DNA of 11,038 nt from Nanobdellota archaeon (GCA_018894775.1 JAHIPG010000261.1:1-11038), one strand, 5' to 3'; positions 1 through 5,705 are shown, counted from the first letter of the stretch. Notes: generated from the sequence alone by a model not told the origin. Made by a program: numbers and translations.

Positions 1-1156
1 AGTTCGCTGACCTCATTTTGAGTATCCGTTTCTTTATCATTTCTACCTGGCTGTTGATGAAATCCTCTTCGTCCATCTTTTCCATGACAGCAGGCATCAA
101 AAACTCCAAGGCTTTTGTAAATTTCTTGTGGTTATGTTCCAGCCTTTCCATCTGCTCTTTCAGGTCCACATTCTCTTTTTGCAATTTAGATGCTCTGTCT
201 ACATCGCCTTTTTCAGCAATCTCATTAAAAATGATTCCCTTACGTTTGATATATCGGTCTGGCATGTTGCTTCCGAAACTCCATCCATATTTGGTGCATA
301 TTTGGTATCTGTTCATCTTTGGAGCCCAGTAGGTGGCTGAACTGTGCCTTAGCATATGCGGATACACATTTTTATTGAGAACCTTTTTAGCCAGTGTCTT
401 CAGCCTTTTCCTAAAGGAACAATAGGTACAGGGAAATATCGGCGTATCAGGATTCTTTCTTGTAGAATCAACCTCTAACAAGTTTCTCAGATGTTCGGTG
501 CTTAGTGGTAATGGAATCTTTCTGGCAAATGTTTTTGAGTAACGGATATCTATCCAGTAACAATCGCTGTCCTCCCCATACTTTTCATTTGTTACATCCT
601 TGATCCGCAGATTCAAAAACTCCTCAATCCTTAGTCCACCGTCAAACAGAACCATAATCCCTGCTTTCAAAGAAAGGTCTGGTGTGGAGTTTATCATCCG
701 TTCAACCTCCTCTCTTCTCAATGCAGGAACATCTTTAGGCTCCACAGTCAAATCAATAAACTCAACCATCTTAGGTTTTCCAAGCCATGCGTAGAATTTT
801 CTCAAGGTTTTCTTAAAATCAACTTTGGTTTCATCACTATATTTCTTTTCCCTGTTCTTATGAACATCCTCTTCAATGCCTAACACCAGCTTTTCCATAT
901 CTTTCTGTTCAACCTCATCAAAAGGCTTACCGACCCATCTTGAAAGGCTCCTAAGATTCATGACATATTTCATGATCCTCGCCTTACCCACTTTCTTATT
1001 TCGTTTGCCTGTCTTGGTCTTACCCAACTTGCAATCCCAGACAAACTTTAGAATAAGTTCCTTATCCTTTGGATTCATGCTTGTATTTGCTTCAAGCTTT
1101 TCCATAGCTCTTTGGTAATTCAGATCTCTATGATGCACATCGATTTTATCTTCCAT
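1..1156 (-). CDS. Tyrosine recombinase/integrase, 3'-truncated by window edge
   Basis: Site-specific DNA strand-exchange enzyme of the archaeal XerA/phage-integrase type. The frame is open from an ATG at 1156 to base 1 (385 codons, no stop), so the C-terminus is missing. The N-terminal half (about residues 10-135) is a basic, helical SAM-like core-binding region. The catalytic part is clear: Arg176 in GGLRIEE, Lys208 in the YSKT hairpin, His267 and Arg270 in HMLRHSSATYW, Trp292 in YGWS where many relatives have His, and nucleophile Tyr302 in DRYIKR. A charged, probably coiled-coil tail follows from about residue 318. A purine-rich GGAG lies 14 nt before the ATG, further than usual, and a possible TATA (AATATAAG) lies near 1181-1188. 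The gene starts about 100 nt downstream of the tRNA-Thr 3' end in the same direction, the usual place for an element integrated in a tRNA gene. The family is certain; whether it is a mobile-element integrase or a resident Xer protein is not settled. Confidence 0.92.
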   Translation of the reverse strand, partial: MEDKIDVHHRDLNYQRAMEKLEANTSMNPKDKELILKFVWDCKLGKTKTGKRNKKVGKARIMKYVMNLRSLSRWVGKPFDEVEQKDMEKLVLGIEEDVHKNREKKYSDETKVDFKKTLRKFYAWLGKPKMVEFIDLTVEPKDVPALRREEVERMINSTPDLSLKAGIMVLFDGGLRIEEFLNLRIKDVTNEKYGEDSDCYWIDIRYSKTFARKIPLPLSTEHLRNLLEVDSTRKNPDTPIFPCTYCSFRKRLKTLAKKVLNKNVYPHMLRHSSATYWAPKMNRYQICTKYGWSFGSNMPDRYIKRKGIIFNEIAEKGDVDRASKLQKENVDLKEQMERLEHNHKKFTKALEFLMPAVMEKMDEEDFINSQVEMIKKRILKMRSAN

Positions 1157-1196
1157 TTTAGATAACTAATCTCCTTTTTGTCTTATATTCTTATTT

Positions 1197-1227
1197 TACA
1201 TCGGATGTACACAATCTGTTCAGAACA
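1197..1227. promoter_or_regulatory. Two adjacent inverted repeats upstream of the recombinase
   Basis: TACATC-G-GATGTA (1197-1209) and TGTTC-A-GAACA (1217-1227) are two perfect short dyads, each around a single central base, in the spacer between the recombinase start and tRNA-Thr. They are the right size for dimeric protein sites, such as a repressor operator or recombinase accessory sites. No known operator was recognised, and short dyads also occur by chance. Confidence 0.3.
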
Positions 1228-1247
1228 AAAATTTCAGTGAGTTGACC

Positions 1248-1259
1248 AAAAAAGAATAA
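1248..1259 (-). terminator. T-rich terminator after tRNA-Thr
   Basis: Immediately 3' of the tRNA the minus strand reads TTATTCTTTTTT, an oligo-T stretch of the kind that ends archaeal transcription without a required hairpin. Confidence 0.5.
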
Positions 1260-1295
1260 AGCCTCAGAAGGGATTTGAACCCTCGACCTGCTGAT

Positions 1296-1309
1296 CTCTT
1301 GCCTTAAGA
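1296..1309 (-). other. 14-nt intron in tRNA-Thr at position 37/38
   Basis: In the precursor, the stem GCUGA/UCAGC is followed by a 4-bp central helix CUUG/CAAG, pairing anticodon-loop bases with intron bases. A 3-nt bulge AGA lies on the 3' side, and UAU begins the apical loop on the 5' side. Cutting after the second base of each triplet (UA^U and AG^A) releases 14 nt and leaves the standard loop CUUGUAA. The inner helix is essentially absent, so the 5' site lies in a loop, a relaxed BHB. This is very short for an archaeal tRNA intron. Confidence 0.88.
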
Positions 1310-1327
1310 TACAAGTCAGCTGCTCTA

Positions 1328-1352
1328 TTGCCCCAACCTTTTTATAGGTTGT
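1328..1352 (-). other. 25-nt D-loop intron in tRNA-Thr
   Basis: The insert carries its own hairpin (CAACCU/AGGUUG). Central helix GUCC/GGGC has one G-U pair and is flanked by bulge GGA on the 5' side and AAU on the 3' side, giving a 3-4-3 BHB. Cutting GG^A and AA^U removes 25 nt and restores the textbook D-arm GCUCAGUCCGGUAGAGC. The outer helix is the D-stem itself, separated from the central helix by an A-A mismatch. The junction lies between positions 19 and 20, a non-canonical site. Confidence 0.85.
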
Positions 1353-1400
1353 CCGGACTGAGCTACTGAGGCATTGTTCATTAAAAATAGAAAAAGTCAG

Positions 1401-1408
1401 TTTAAATA
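1401..1408 (-). promoter_or_regulatory. TATA-like box of tRNA-Thr
   Basis: The minus strand reads TATTTAAA about 32 nt before the first tRNA base, in the spacer after the stop codon of the 167-aa gene. The spacing fits an archaeal promoter with a leader of a few nucleotides. Confidence 0.5.
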
Positions 1409-1417
1409 ATTTTTGGA

Positions 1418-1921
1418 TTAGTATTTTATCTTAAGAACGCCTTGATAGAACTCTTCAAGGATAATATCAACATCTTCCTGATATAAACTTTCAGAAGCAA
1501 ATGCCACAACAGATCTTTCTAATTTTATATTGTCACTGGAACTAACAGCTTTTATTTCTTCGAAAGAACCAGTCTTACCCCAAGGGACTAATATCGCTAA
1601 CTTTTCTGAATATCTTTCAAACTGTAGTCCCCAGAACCAGGTATAATTATCCTCTGTTACCATTCTTGACCTGCCTACATAACCGCCTATAGCCTCACCT
1701 ATCCCTATTAGGTCAGATCCATTGAAAGAGCCAGAGTTTCCTAAAGCACCAGTAATATCCTCAAGTTTGTCAAAACATACTTGCAGATCATAGCCTTCTA
1801 ATCCAAGATTATCTTTATGTCTTCTCACAAGTGTATTTTTATTAATTTCAGATTTTCCTTCTAGAATTTCTTCCATCTTTTTCTCAGAGTTCTTTGCTAT
1901 AAATGATTTTGGTAGTTTCAT
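1418..1921 (-). CDS. Uncharacterised 167-aa protein
   Basis: I do not recognise this family. It is a soluble-looking, acidic-to-neutral protein with no signal peptide or membrane segment. The N-terminal 40 residues are charged and probably helical. The middle (about 50-85) has a Gly/Ser-rich stretch (ALGNSGSFNGSDL, then GIGEAIGGYVGRS), and an aromatic segment YTWFWGLQFERY follows at about 93-104. The C-terminal half alternates hydrophobic and charged residues and looks alpha/beta. It is the last gene of the eS1-ferredoxin run, 42 nt after the ferredoxin stop. No clear Shine-Dalgarno sequence is seen, and a perfect 16-bp palindrome touches its start codon. Length and codon use look like a real gene; no function can be given from the sequence. 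Confidence 0.75.
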   Translation of the reverse strand: MKLPKSFIAKNSEKKMEEILEGKSEINKNTLVRRHKDNLGLEGYDLQVCFDKLEDITGALGNSGSFNGSDLIGIGEAIGGYVGRSRMVTEDNYTWFWGLQFERYSEKLAILVPWGKTGSFEEIKAVSSSDNIKLERSVVAFASESLYQEDVDIILEEFYQGVLKIKY

Positions 1922-1937
1922 TTTTATCTAGATAAAA
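1922..1937. repeat. 16-bp perfect palindrome abutting a start codon
   Basis: TTTTATCTAGATAAAA is fully self-complementary and ends one base before the ATG of the 167-aa gene. It could be a dimeric repressor site or, in RNA, a weak hairpin masking the start. The central CTAG is often a rare tetranucleotide in prokaryotes. The role is inferred only. Confidence 0.5.
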
Positions 1938-1963
1938 CGATTAAGAACACACCACTAAAAAAA

Positions 1964-2146
1964 TTAATCTTCGATTTTGATCGCACTTTGAGGACACTGC
2001 ACTTCACATGCTCTGCAGCCAATGCATTCGTCTGCTTTCTCAACCTTAGCTTTCTTATCTCCCTTAGAGAAGACTTCAACAGGACAGATTTCTACACAGG
2101 TAAAGCAACCTGTACATTTATCATTGTCTATTATTGGTTTAGGCAT
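1964..2146 (-). CDS. 2x[4Fe-4S] ferredoxin, 60 aa
   Basis: A minimal bacterial-type dicluster ferredoxin, a small cytoplasmic electron carrier. The first cluster motif is C11-TG-C14-FT-C17-VEI-C21-P and the second C41-IG-C44-RA-C47-EVQ-C51-P. All eight cysteines and both prolines are present, and length and the two-fold symmetric layout match the family. The start is supported by a good Shine-Dalgarno sequence (GAGGTG) a few bases upstream, overlapping the stop region of eS1; only 11 nt separate the genes, so they are almost certainly co-transcribed. The redox partner (for example an oxidoreductase of the pyruvate or 2-oxoacid type) cannot be told from this window. Confidence 0.95.
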   Translation of the reverse strand: MPKPIIDNDKCTGCFTCVEICPVEVFSKGDKKAKVEKADECIGCRACEVQCPQSAIKIED

Positions 2147-2157
2147 AATTATTCACC

Positions 2158-2718
2158 TCACAGTTTTGATATTACCCTAAATTCGCAGAACGCTATTGGG
2201 TATAGTTTCTTCAAAGCATCCTTCATATCTCTTTGATTCTTTGTTGTTATTGAATCATTTAGAAATTCTGAGAAGTTCTGCGATTTTAATCTTTCTATTA
2301 TAAATTCTTTAGCTTTCCTTCGGATTTCTGCCAGTACAGACCTTTGTGTTTTTGATCTTGTGATAATTACAGGCTTTATCCTGATTCTGACCTTATCTTT
2401 TGTTTCTGTGATGAAAGAATCTTCAACTTTGGCCCTTCCTTTTCTTACCATTCTTTTGATATATCCTGGAACAACCTCATATCTTATGACTTCTGTGGTT
2501 GCTGTCTTTTCTGTTACATTTTTTATCTTGAACTTCATCTTTATGTTTTGTTTCTTAGGATCGTTCATTAACGCCATTAAGCCTATCTTGACGTATTTTC
2601 CTACTAGTTTTTGTGGTTCAACTGCCAGTGTTTCTCCGATTACATGATTTCCGAACTCTTTAGGTGTGACTATGTTAAACCAGGTCTTCTTTTGTTTTTT
2701 TGAACCTTTGACTGCCAT
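2158..2718 (-). CDS. rps3ae: Small-subunit ribosomal protein eS1 (S3Ae)
   Basis: Component of the archaeal/eukaryotic 30S/40S subunit platform near the mRNA exit. The N-terminus with KKTWFNIVTPKEFG is characteristic of S3Ae, and the basic segment PGYIKRMVRKGRAKVEDSF and the C-terminal KDALKKLYPIAFCEFRV fit the family. At 186 aa it is somewhat shorter than many archaeal copies, mainly in the tails. It starts 45 nt after the RecJ-like gene stop and has its own TATA-like box in that gap. No convincing Shine-Dalgarno sequence precedes the ATG, so a leaderless or nearly leaderless mRNA is likely. It is followed tightly by the ferredoxin gene. Confidence 0.96.
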   Translation of the reverse strand: MAVKGSKKQKKTWFNIVTPKEFGNHVIGETLAVEPQKLVGKYVKIGLMALMNDPKKQNIKMKFKIKNVTEKTATTEVIRYEVVPGYIKRMVRKGRAKVEDSFITETKDKVRIRIKPVIITRSKTQRSVLAEIRRKAKEFIIERLKSQNFSEFLNDSITTKNQRDMKDALKKLYPIAFCEFRVISKL

Positions 2719-2744
2719 TTTATTATCTTTTTTATTTTAATGCA

Positions 2745-2758
2745 CTTTTAAAGCTTTC
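2745..2758 (-). promoter_or_regulatory. BRE/TATA promoter of eS1-ferredoxin
   Basis: The minus strand reads GAAAGCTTTAAAAG, a BRE-like purine tract joined to a TATA box, centred about 31 nt before the eS1 ATG. It lies in the short gap after the RecJ-like gene. Confidence 0.55.
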
Positions 2759-2763
2759 TATTA

Positions 2764-4179
2764 TCATTTCCCGATAGTTTCTTCCATCATCATCTTTTTC
2801 AGGATTTCTTCAGATATTTTTATGAACTCTTCCTCTTTTTCCTGAGGTATCAGACAGCCGCATGCCTGCTTATGGCCGCCTGCCTCACCAACTCCTAATT
2901 TTTTAGTTATTTTCTTGACAAATTCTCTCAGATCTAGTTCTTTGTTTGTACCTACAAGCCTCAAACTTATTTTTATATTGCCATCTATAGTATTTGCCAT
3001 GGATACTATAATAGTTCCTGGCCTGTATATATTTGATCTTGAAACTATCGATGCTAATGTTCCTATTATAGTATCTTTTATGTTTTCCTCTGCATTGATT
3101 ATTGTATAGCCATCTTCCTCTATTATTCTTGGGCTTCCTCTCTTTGAGTAGAACCAGTTCAATGATTTTATCAGCTCCTGTTTATATTCGCTCAATAATG
3201 CTACTGCTTCTTTCTTTATTTTTTTGTTTCCTAAACATGTGCCTATTCCTAAAGATGGTTTTCTCAGCCTTCCGCATGAATTTAGTAATGTTGAGAATTC
3301 TCTTGCGTCTTTGGTTGGGCTTTCTTCCAGTTCGTCTGTCAGGAGATAGATATTTCCTAGTATATCTTCAGGGTTCTTTTCGCTTCCCAATCTTTTTAGT
3401 ATTATTCCTGTTGTCAGCTTTTTGATATCCTGTTCGTTGAGGTGTATCAGTTTTTTGTATTTTCCATCCTGATCCTTTATGCTTATACCCAGTTCATTCA
3501 AAAATTTTATCGCTCCCTGTTCGCTTCCCGTTACACCAGGTATATAAGGGTCTGTACTGAATTCCAGCACTTTATGCAATGGTTTTGTCTGACTTCCGAA
3601 CATTCCCAATCCTTTCTTGACTTCAATCTTGCCTGATTGGATTGCGTCTTCAAGTATTTCTTTATTCAGTCCGTGGAATCCTTTCCCTTCTTGTATATCT
3701 CCTATAGCACCTATTATTGCTAAGTGCGCCATATCTTTGTTCTCTTCATTAAGTTTTTTTGCGAAAAGATAAGTCACCCCCGCTCCAGAGATATCTTTTC
3801 CTCCGTCAATACCAAAATTGTGGGGGTTCGTATGGTGTATCCTGTTCTGTACATCTTCTGGTTTGTGATGGTCCAATACAAATACGGCTTTAGATTCTAG
3901 TTTCTCAGATATCAAGCTTAGGTATCCTGAACCTAGGTCTGTGAAGATGTAACAGTTATAATTTTCCTTGCTCAACTCGTCTAGGAGAGTTATATCTATT
4001 TGTTTGACTATTGTTGTTGAGAAGTTAAGATTTGCTCTTAGCAGCGCTTTTATTATTATGGCTGCTGAGGTTAACCCATCACAGTCTAAGTGAGATATTA
4101 CCCTTACATGTTTATTTTGTAAGTTCTTGAATATCTCTACCTGTTTCTCTATATGCCGTTTGAACTCATTCACCTGCAT
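2764..4179 (-). CDS. Archaeal RecJ-like DHH/DHHA1 nuclease (GAN-type)
   Basis: Predicted Mn-dependent single-strand exonuclease of the DHH superfamily, related to the archaeal GINS-associated nuclease and the Cdc45/RecJ family. Motif I is SHLDCDG (His30, Asp32, Asp34), motif II has Asp81 in FTDLG, motif III is the signature DHH (103-105), and motif IV has Asp161 in GAIGD. The C-terminal DHHA1 domain carries GEAGGHKQACG with GGH near 434-436. All metal ligands are present, so it should be catalytic, unlike Cdc45. Length (471 aa) is typical. It starts 5 nt after the uS15 stop without a clear Shine-Dalgarno sequence, which suggests coupling to uS15 translation. The uS15-nuclease-eS1 order is a recurrent archaeal arrangement. 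Some relatives act on RNA ends, so an RNA role cannot be excluded. Confidence 0.93.
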   Translation of the reverse strand: MQVNEFKRHIEKQVEIFKNLQNKHVRVISHLDCDGLTSAAIIIKALLRANLNFSTTIVKQIDITLLDELSKENYNCYIFTDLGSGYLSLISEKLESKAVFVLDHHKPEDVQNRIHHTNPHNFGIDGGKDISGAGVTYLFAKKLNEENKDMAHLAIIGAIGDIQEGKGFHGLNKEILEDAIQSGKIEVKKGLGMFGSQTKPLHKVLEFSTDPYIPGVTGSEQGAIKFLNELGISIKDQDGKYKKLIHLNEQDIKKLTTGIILKRLGSEKNPEDILGNIYLLTDELEESPTKDAREFSTLLNSCGRLRKPSLGIGTCLGNKKIKKEAVALLSEYKQELIKSLNWFYSKRGSPRIIEEDGYTIINAEENIKDTIIGTLASIVSRSNIYRPGTIIVSMANTIDGNIKISLRLVGTNKELDLREFVKKITKKLGVGEAGGHKQACGCLIPQEKEEEFIKISEEILKKMMMEETIGK

Positions 4180-4184
4180 TTTTA

Positions 4185-4640
4185 TTATTCTATTAATAGT
4201 TTAGCTCTTTTCTTATCATAAGTCCAATCTTTTGCCATCTTACCTGTTTTCTTATAGTATTTTACAAGCCGTCTAATTTTCGAGTCTGTCAGTTGTAATC
4301 CTCTCTTGGCAGTCATATCTTTCTTATTTGAGTCGATGTGTTTCATTATTTCGATTTCTTTCTTTATCAGTGCTAGAAGATCTTCTGGTAGATTTGGTGA
4401 TAGCTTATTGTCTTCCATTATTTTGGCTATACTTTTCTTTGTGACGATTCTTACTGATGGTACACCATAGCTATCTCTGAGTATTATTCCTATTTCACTT
4501 GCTGTCTTTCCTGCTTTTGCTAGCTTTATAACTAATTGTTCTGTTTCTTTGCTTCCGTATCTTAACCATACTGGTTTTACTTTCTTTATGGGTTTCTTAC
4601 TTCCACTCTTTCCTCTCTTTCTTGAATACATTCTTGCCAT
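4185..4640 (-). CDS. rps15: Small-subunit ribosomal protein uS15
   Basis: Primary 16S rRNA-binding protein of the small-subunit platform, archaeal/eukaryotic (S13e-like) form. The basic N-terminal extension (MARMYSRKRGKSGSKKP) is followed by the family segment VWLRYGSKETEQLVIKLAK, then GVPSVRIVTKKSIAKIM. The three-helix core ends in LTDSKIRRLVKYYKKTGKM, and DWTYDKKRAKLLIE closes the protein, as expected. At 151 aa it is full length. AGGAG about 9 nt before the ATG supports this start. It has a leader of nearly 90 nt downstream of a strong TATA box, unlike most genes here, and leads directly into the RecJ-like gene. Confidence 0.97.
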   Translation of the reverse strand: MARMYSRKRGKSGSKKPIKKVKPVWLRYGSKETEQLVIKLAKAGKTASEIGIILRDSYGVPSVRIVTKKSIAKIMEDNKLSPNLPEDLLALIKKEIEIMKHIDSNKKDMTAKRGLQLTDSKIRRLVKYYKKTGKMAKDWTYDKKRAKLLIE

Positions 4641-4693
4641 TTTATTGCTCTCCTAGGATATTTTTAGACACAGAAATAGTTTTTTCTATTCCT

Positions 4694-4722
4694 GGTATAG
4701 GTAAGCCTTGACCGACCTATCC
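4694..4722 (-). promoter_or_regulatory. Hairpin in the uS15 mRNA leader
   Basis: In the predicted uS15 transcript, AUAGGU pairs with ACCUAU across a 12-nt loop, extended by GG/CC beyond a one-base bulge. It lies near the predicted mRNA 5' end. A structured leader before an rRNA-binding protein gene is compatible with autoregulation, but that is only inference. Confidence 0.35.
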
Positions 4723-4750
4723 TTTATGTTCTATTATTTTGAAAATTAGG

Positions 4751-4764
4751 GTTTATAAGCTTTA
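4751..4764 (-). promoter_or_regulatory. BRE/TATA promoter of uS15 operon
   Basis: The minus strand reads AAAGCTTATAAAC, directly overlapping the stop codon region of the upstream gene. Transcription should start near 4728, giving a leader of about 88 nt before the uS15 ATG. Confidence 0.6.
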
Positions 4765-5025
4765 CTCTACCTTATAGACTTTGTCTCCAGACCTTACTTT
4801 ATCGCTTACTTTGATTCCTATCTCGTCACCTTTTTTTGCTTCTTCTACTGATTCTCTTTGTATCTGCATGGAATCTAAGTCCATCTCTATGTCTGTTGTT
4901 AATCCTTTTATCCTTATCTTGTCTCCGACTTTTAAAGTTCCGCTTAGCTTAATCCCTGCTACTCCAACTTGTGCGAAGTATGTGAATACTTCACCCACTT
5001 CTTTACCTTTAATTTCTTTTGACAT
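4762..5025 (-). CDS. EF-Tu domain-2-like small protein
   Basis: An 87-aa single-domain protein that resembles the beta-barrel domain 2 of translational GTPases (EF-Tu/EF-1A/IF-2), with no GTPase domain. Family-like features are VGVAGIKLSGTLKVGDKIRIKG (about 21-42) and the closing GDEIGIKVSDKVRSGDKVYKV. Stand-alone proteins of this type are annotated in archaea as translation elongation factor-like; their job is not established. A TATA-like TTTATA at about 5046-5056 on the minus strand gives a start close to the ATG at 5025, and no Shine-Dalgarno sequence is visible, so the mRNA is probably leaderless. It precedes the uS15 operon on the same strand. Confidence 0.8.
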   Translation of the reverse strand: MSKEIKGKEVGEVFTYFAQVGVAGIKLSGTLKVGDKIRIKGLTTDIEMDLDSMQIQRESVEEAKKGDEIGIKVSDKVRSGDKVYKVE

Positions 5026-5113
5026 ATCAATGATTATAGTATTTGAAGTATAAATAGTTTATTGAGATAAAGAATGGAAAGTCCGGAAATCCTTTCAAAA
5101 AATACACGTTAAT

Positions 5114-5120
5114 CTTTTAA
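5114..5120 (+). promoter_or_regulatory. TATA-like box of the plus-strand nuclease-like ORF
   Basis: CTTTTAA lies about 28 nt before the ATG at 5145, the right distance for leaderless transcription. A second box-like CATATAAAA at 5127-5135 is too close to that ATG to serve it. Confidence 0.4.
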
Positions 5121-5144
5121 GCAAATCATATAAAAATAAATACT

Positions 5145-5585
5145 ATGTACAACTTAAAAAAAGGTAAAGGAACATTCAAAGGAAATATTGGAGAGTGTAT
5201 GTTTAAATTAACAAAAAAAAAATTATTTCTTACAAGATTTCACTCAAAATATAAGGTTTTAAATTTAATATCCAAATTTTTAAGCTTCGAACAAAAGAGT
5301 TTCTTAAAAAATAATTGGTTTTCTTTAGATGGAATTGAATTAGTTGATAGCAAGATAATAATTTATGAAATAAAAACAAAAAACAGATATAGAAAACGAT
5401 TAAAATATAGACCTAAAACTACTTCTAATACTCTTGATTTATACAATCATGCTATTCAGCTAGGATTTATAGTGAAAATAGTATTTGTATGGTTAGAAAA
5501 AGATTGGGACTATTCATTAGAATTCAAAGATTTTAATCCTTCGATTTTACATTGTGATAAAAGTAAACCTTATGATAAAAAATGA
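5145..5585 (+). CDS. Putative PD-(D/E)XK nuclease-fold protein, 146 aa
   Basis: A small basic protein, the only complete plus-strand gene seen. The layout suggests a PD-(D/E)XK nuclease core: an early Glu17 in FKGNIGECM, then Asp62 in SLDGIEL, then Glu75-x-Lys77 in YEIKTKNRY after a hydrophobic strand. A helix-strand pair follows (LDLYNHAIQLGFIVKIVFVWL), as in Holliday-junction-resolvase-like and restriction-like folds. The codons are far more AT-rich than in the flanking genes, with many AAA, TTA and ATA, and the orientation is opposite, both signs of recent acquisition. It lies between the EF-Tu-like gene and tRNA-Gln, converging on the latter. No Shine-Dalgarno sequence is visible. The fold call rests on motifs alone and the substrate is unknown. 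Confidence 0.6.
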   Translation: MYNLKKGKGTFKGNIGECMFKLTKKKLFLTRFHSKYKVLNLISKFLSFEQKSFLKNNWFSLDGIELVDSKIIIYEIKTKNRYRKRLKYRPKTTSNTLDLYNHAIQLGFIVKIVFVWLEKDWDYSLEFKDFNPSILHCDKSKPYDKK

Positions 5586-5591
5586 GATAAT

Positions 5592-5631
5592 GGGGCTATA
5601 ATTTTTTTGAAAAAAAAGAAATGATAGCCCC
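5592..5631. terminator. Shared inverted repeat/terminator between nuclease-like ORF and tRNA-Gln
   Basis: GGGGCTAT (5592-5599) is repeated in inverse as ATAGCCCC (5624-5631), the latter being the tRNA-Gln acceptor end. Between them lie seven T (5602-5608) and eight A (5610-5617), so oligo-T runs exist on both strands. This could end both convergent transcripts. Confidence 0.45.
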
Positions 5632-5659
5632 GCTAGGATTCGAACCTAGGTCCTTGCCT

Positions 5660-5677
5660 TTCTTTACATTCAAAGCT
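5660..5677 (-). other. 18-nt intron in tRNA-Gln at position 37/38
   Basis: Stem UUGCC/GGCAA, then central helix CUUU/AAAG with a 3-nt AAA bulge on the 3' side; GGA starts the apical loop on the 5' side. Cutting GG^A and AA^A releases 18 nt and leaves the 7-nt loop CUUUGGA. The inner helix is nearly absent, so the motif is relaxed, as in the tRNA-Thr anticodon intron. Confidence 0.85.
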
Positions 5678-5705
5678 CCAAAGGGCAAGATGATTGGCCG
5701 CTACA

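Larger units (their letters stand above)
1260..1372 (-). tRNA. trnT: tRNA-Thr(UGU) with two introns
   Basis: A 113-nt gene that folds into a 74-nt tRNA once two inserts are removed. Acceptor GCCTCAG pairs with CTGAGGC and the discriminator is U73, as is usual for archaeal tRNA-Thr. The D-stem is GCTC/GAGC, the anticodon stem GCTGA/TCAGC, and the T-arm GAGGG-TTCAAAT-CCCTT. The spliced anticodon loop is CUUGUAA, so the anticodon is UGU, read from plus 1311-1313. CCA is not encoded. Insert 1 (25 nt) splits the D-loop after G18G19; insert 2 (14 nt) sits at the canonical 37/38 site. Both removals are predicted exactly by BHB geometry. A TATA-like TATTTAAA at 1401-1408 on the minus strand is well placed for transcription starting just upstream. 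With U36 and A37 it is a t6A substrate of KEOPS, whose kinase is encoded in this window. Confidence 0.93.

Noticed and set aside
1260..1372. Reading the tRNA-Thr gene as a pseudogene because of its length and disturbed D-arm
   Set aside because: Removing two BHB-predicted introns restores every stem and the invariant bases, so decay is unlikely.
2360..3636. Plus-strand ORFs opposite eS1 and the RecJ-like gene
   Set aside because: They are antisense shadows of well-identified genes and show only low-complexity hydrophobic sequence.
5145..5585. A toxin or CRISPR Cas4-like role for the AT-rich ORF
   Set aside because: There are no partner genes, cysteine cluster or array nearby; only a generic PD-(D/E)XK layout is supportable.
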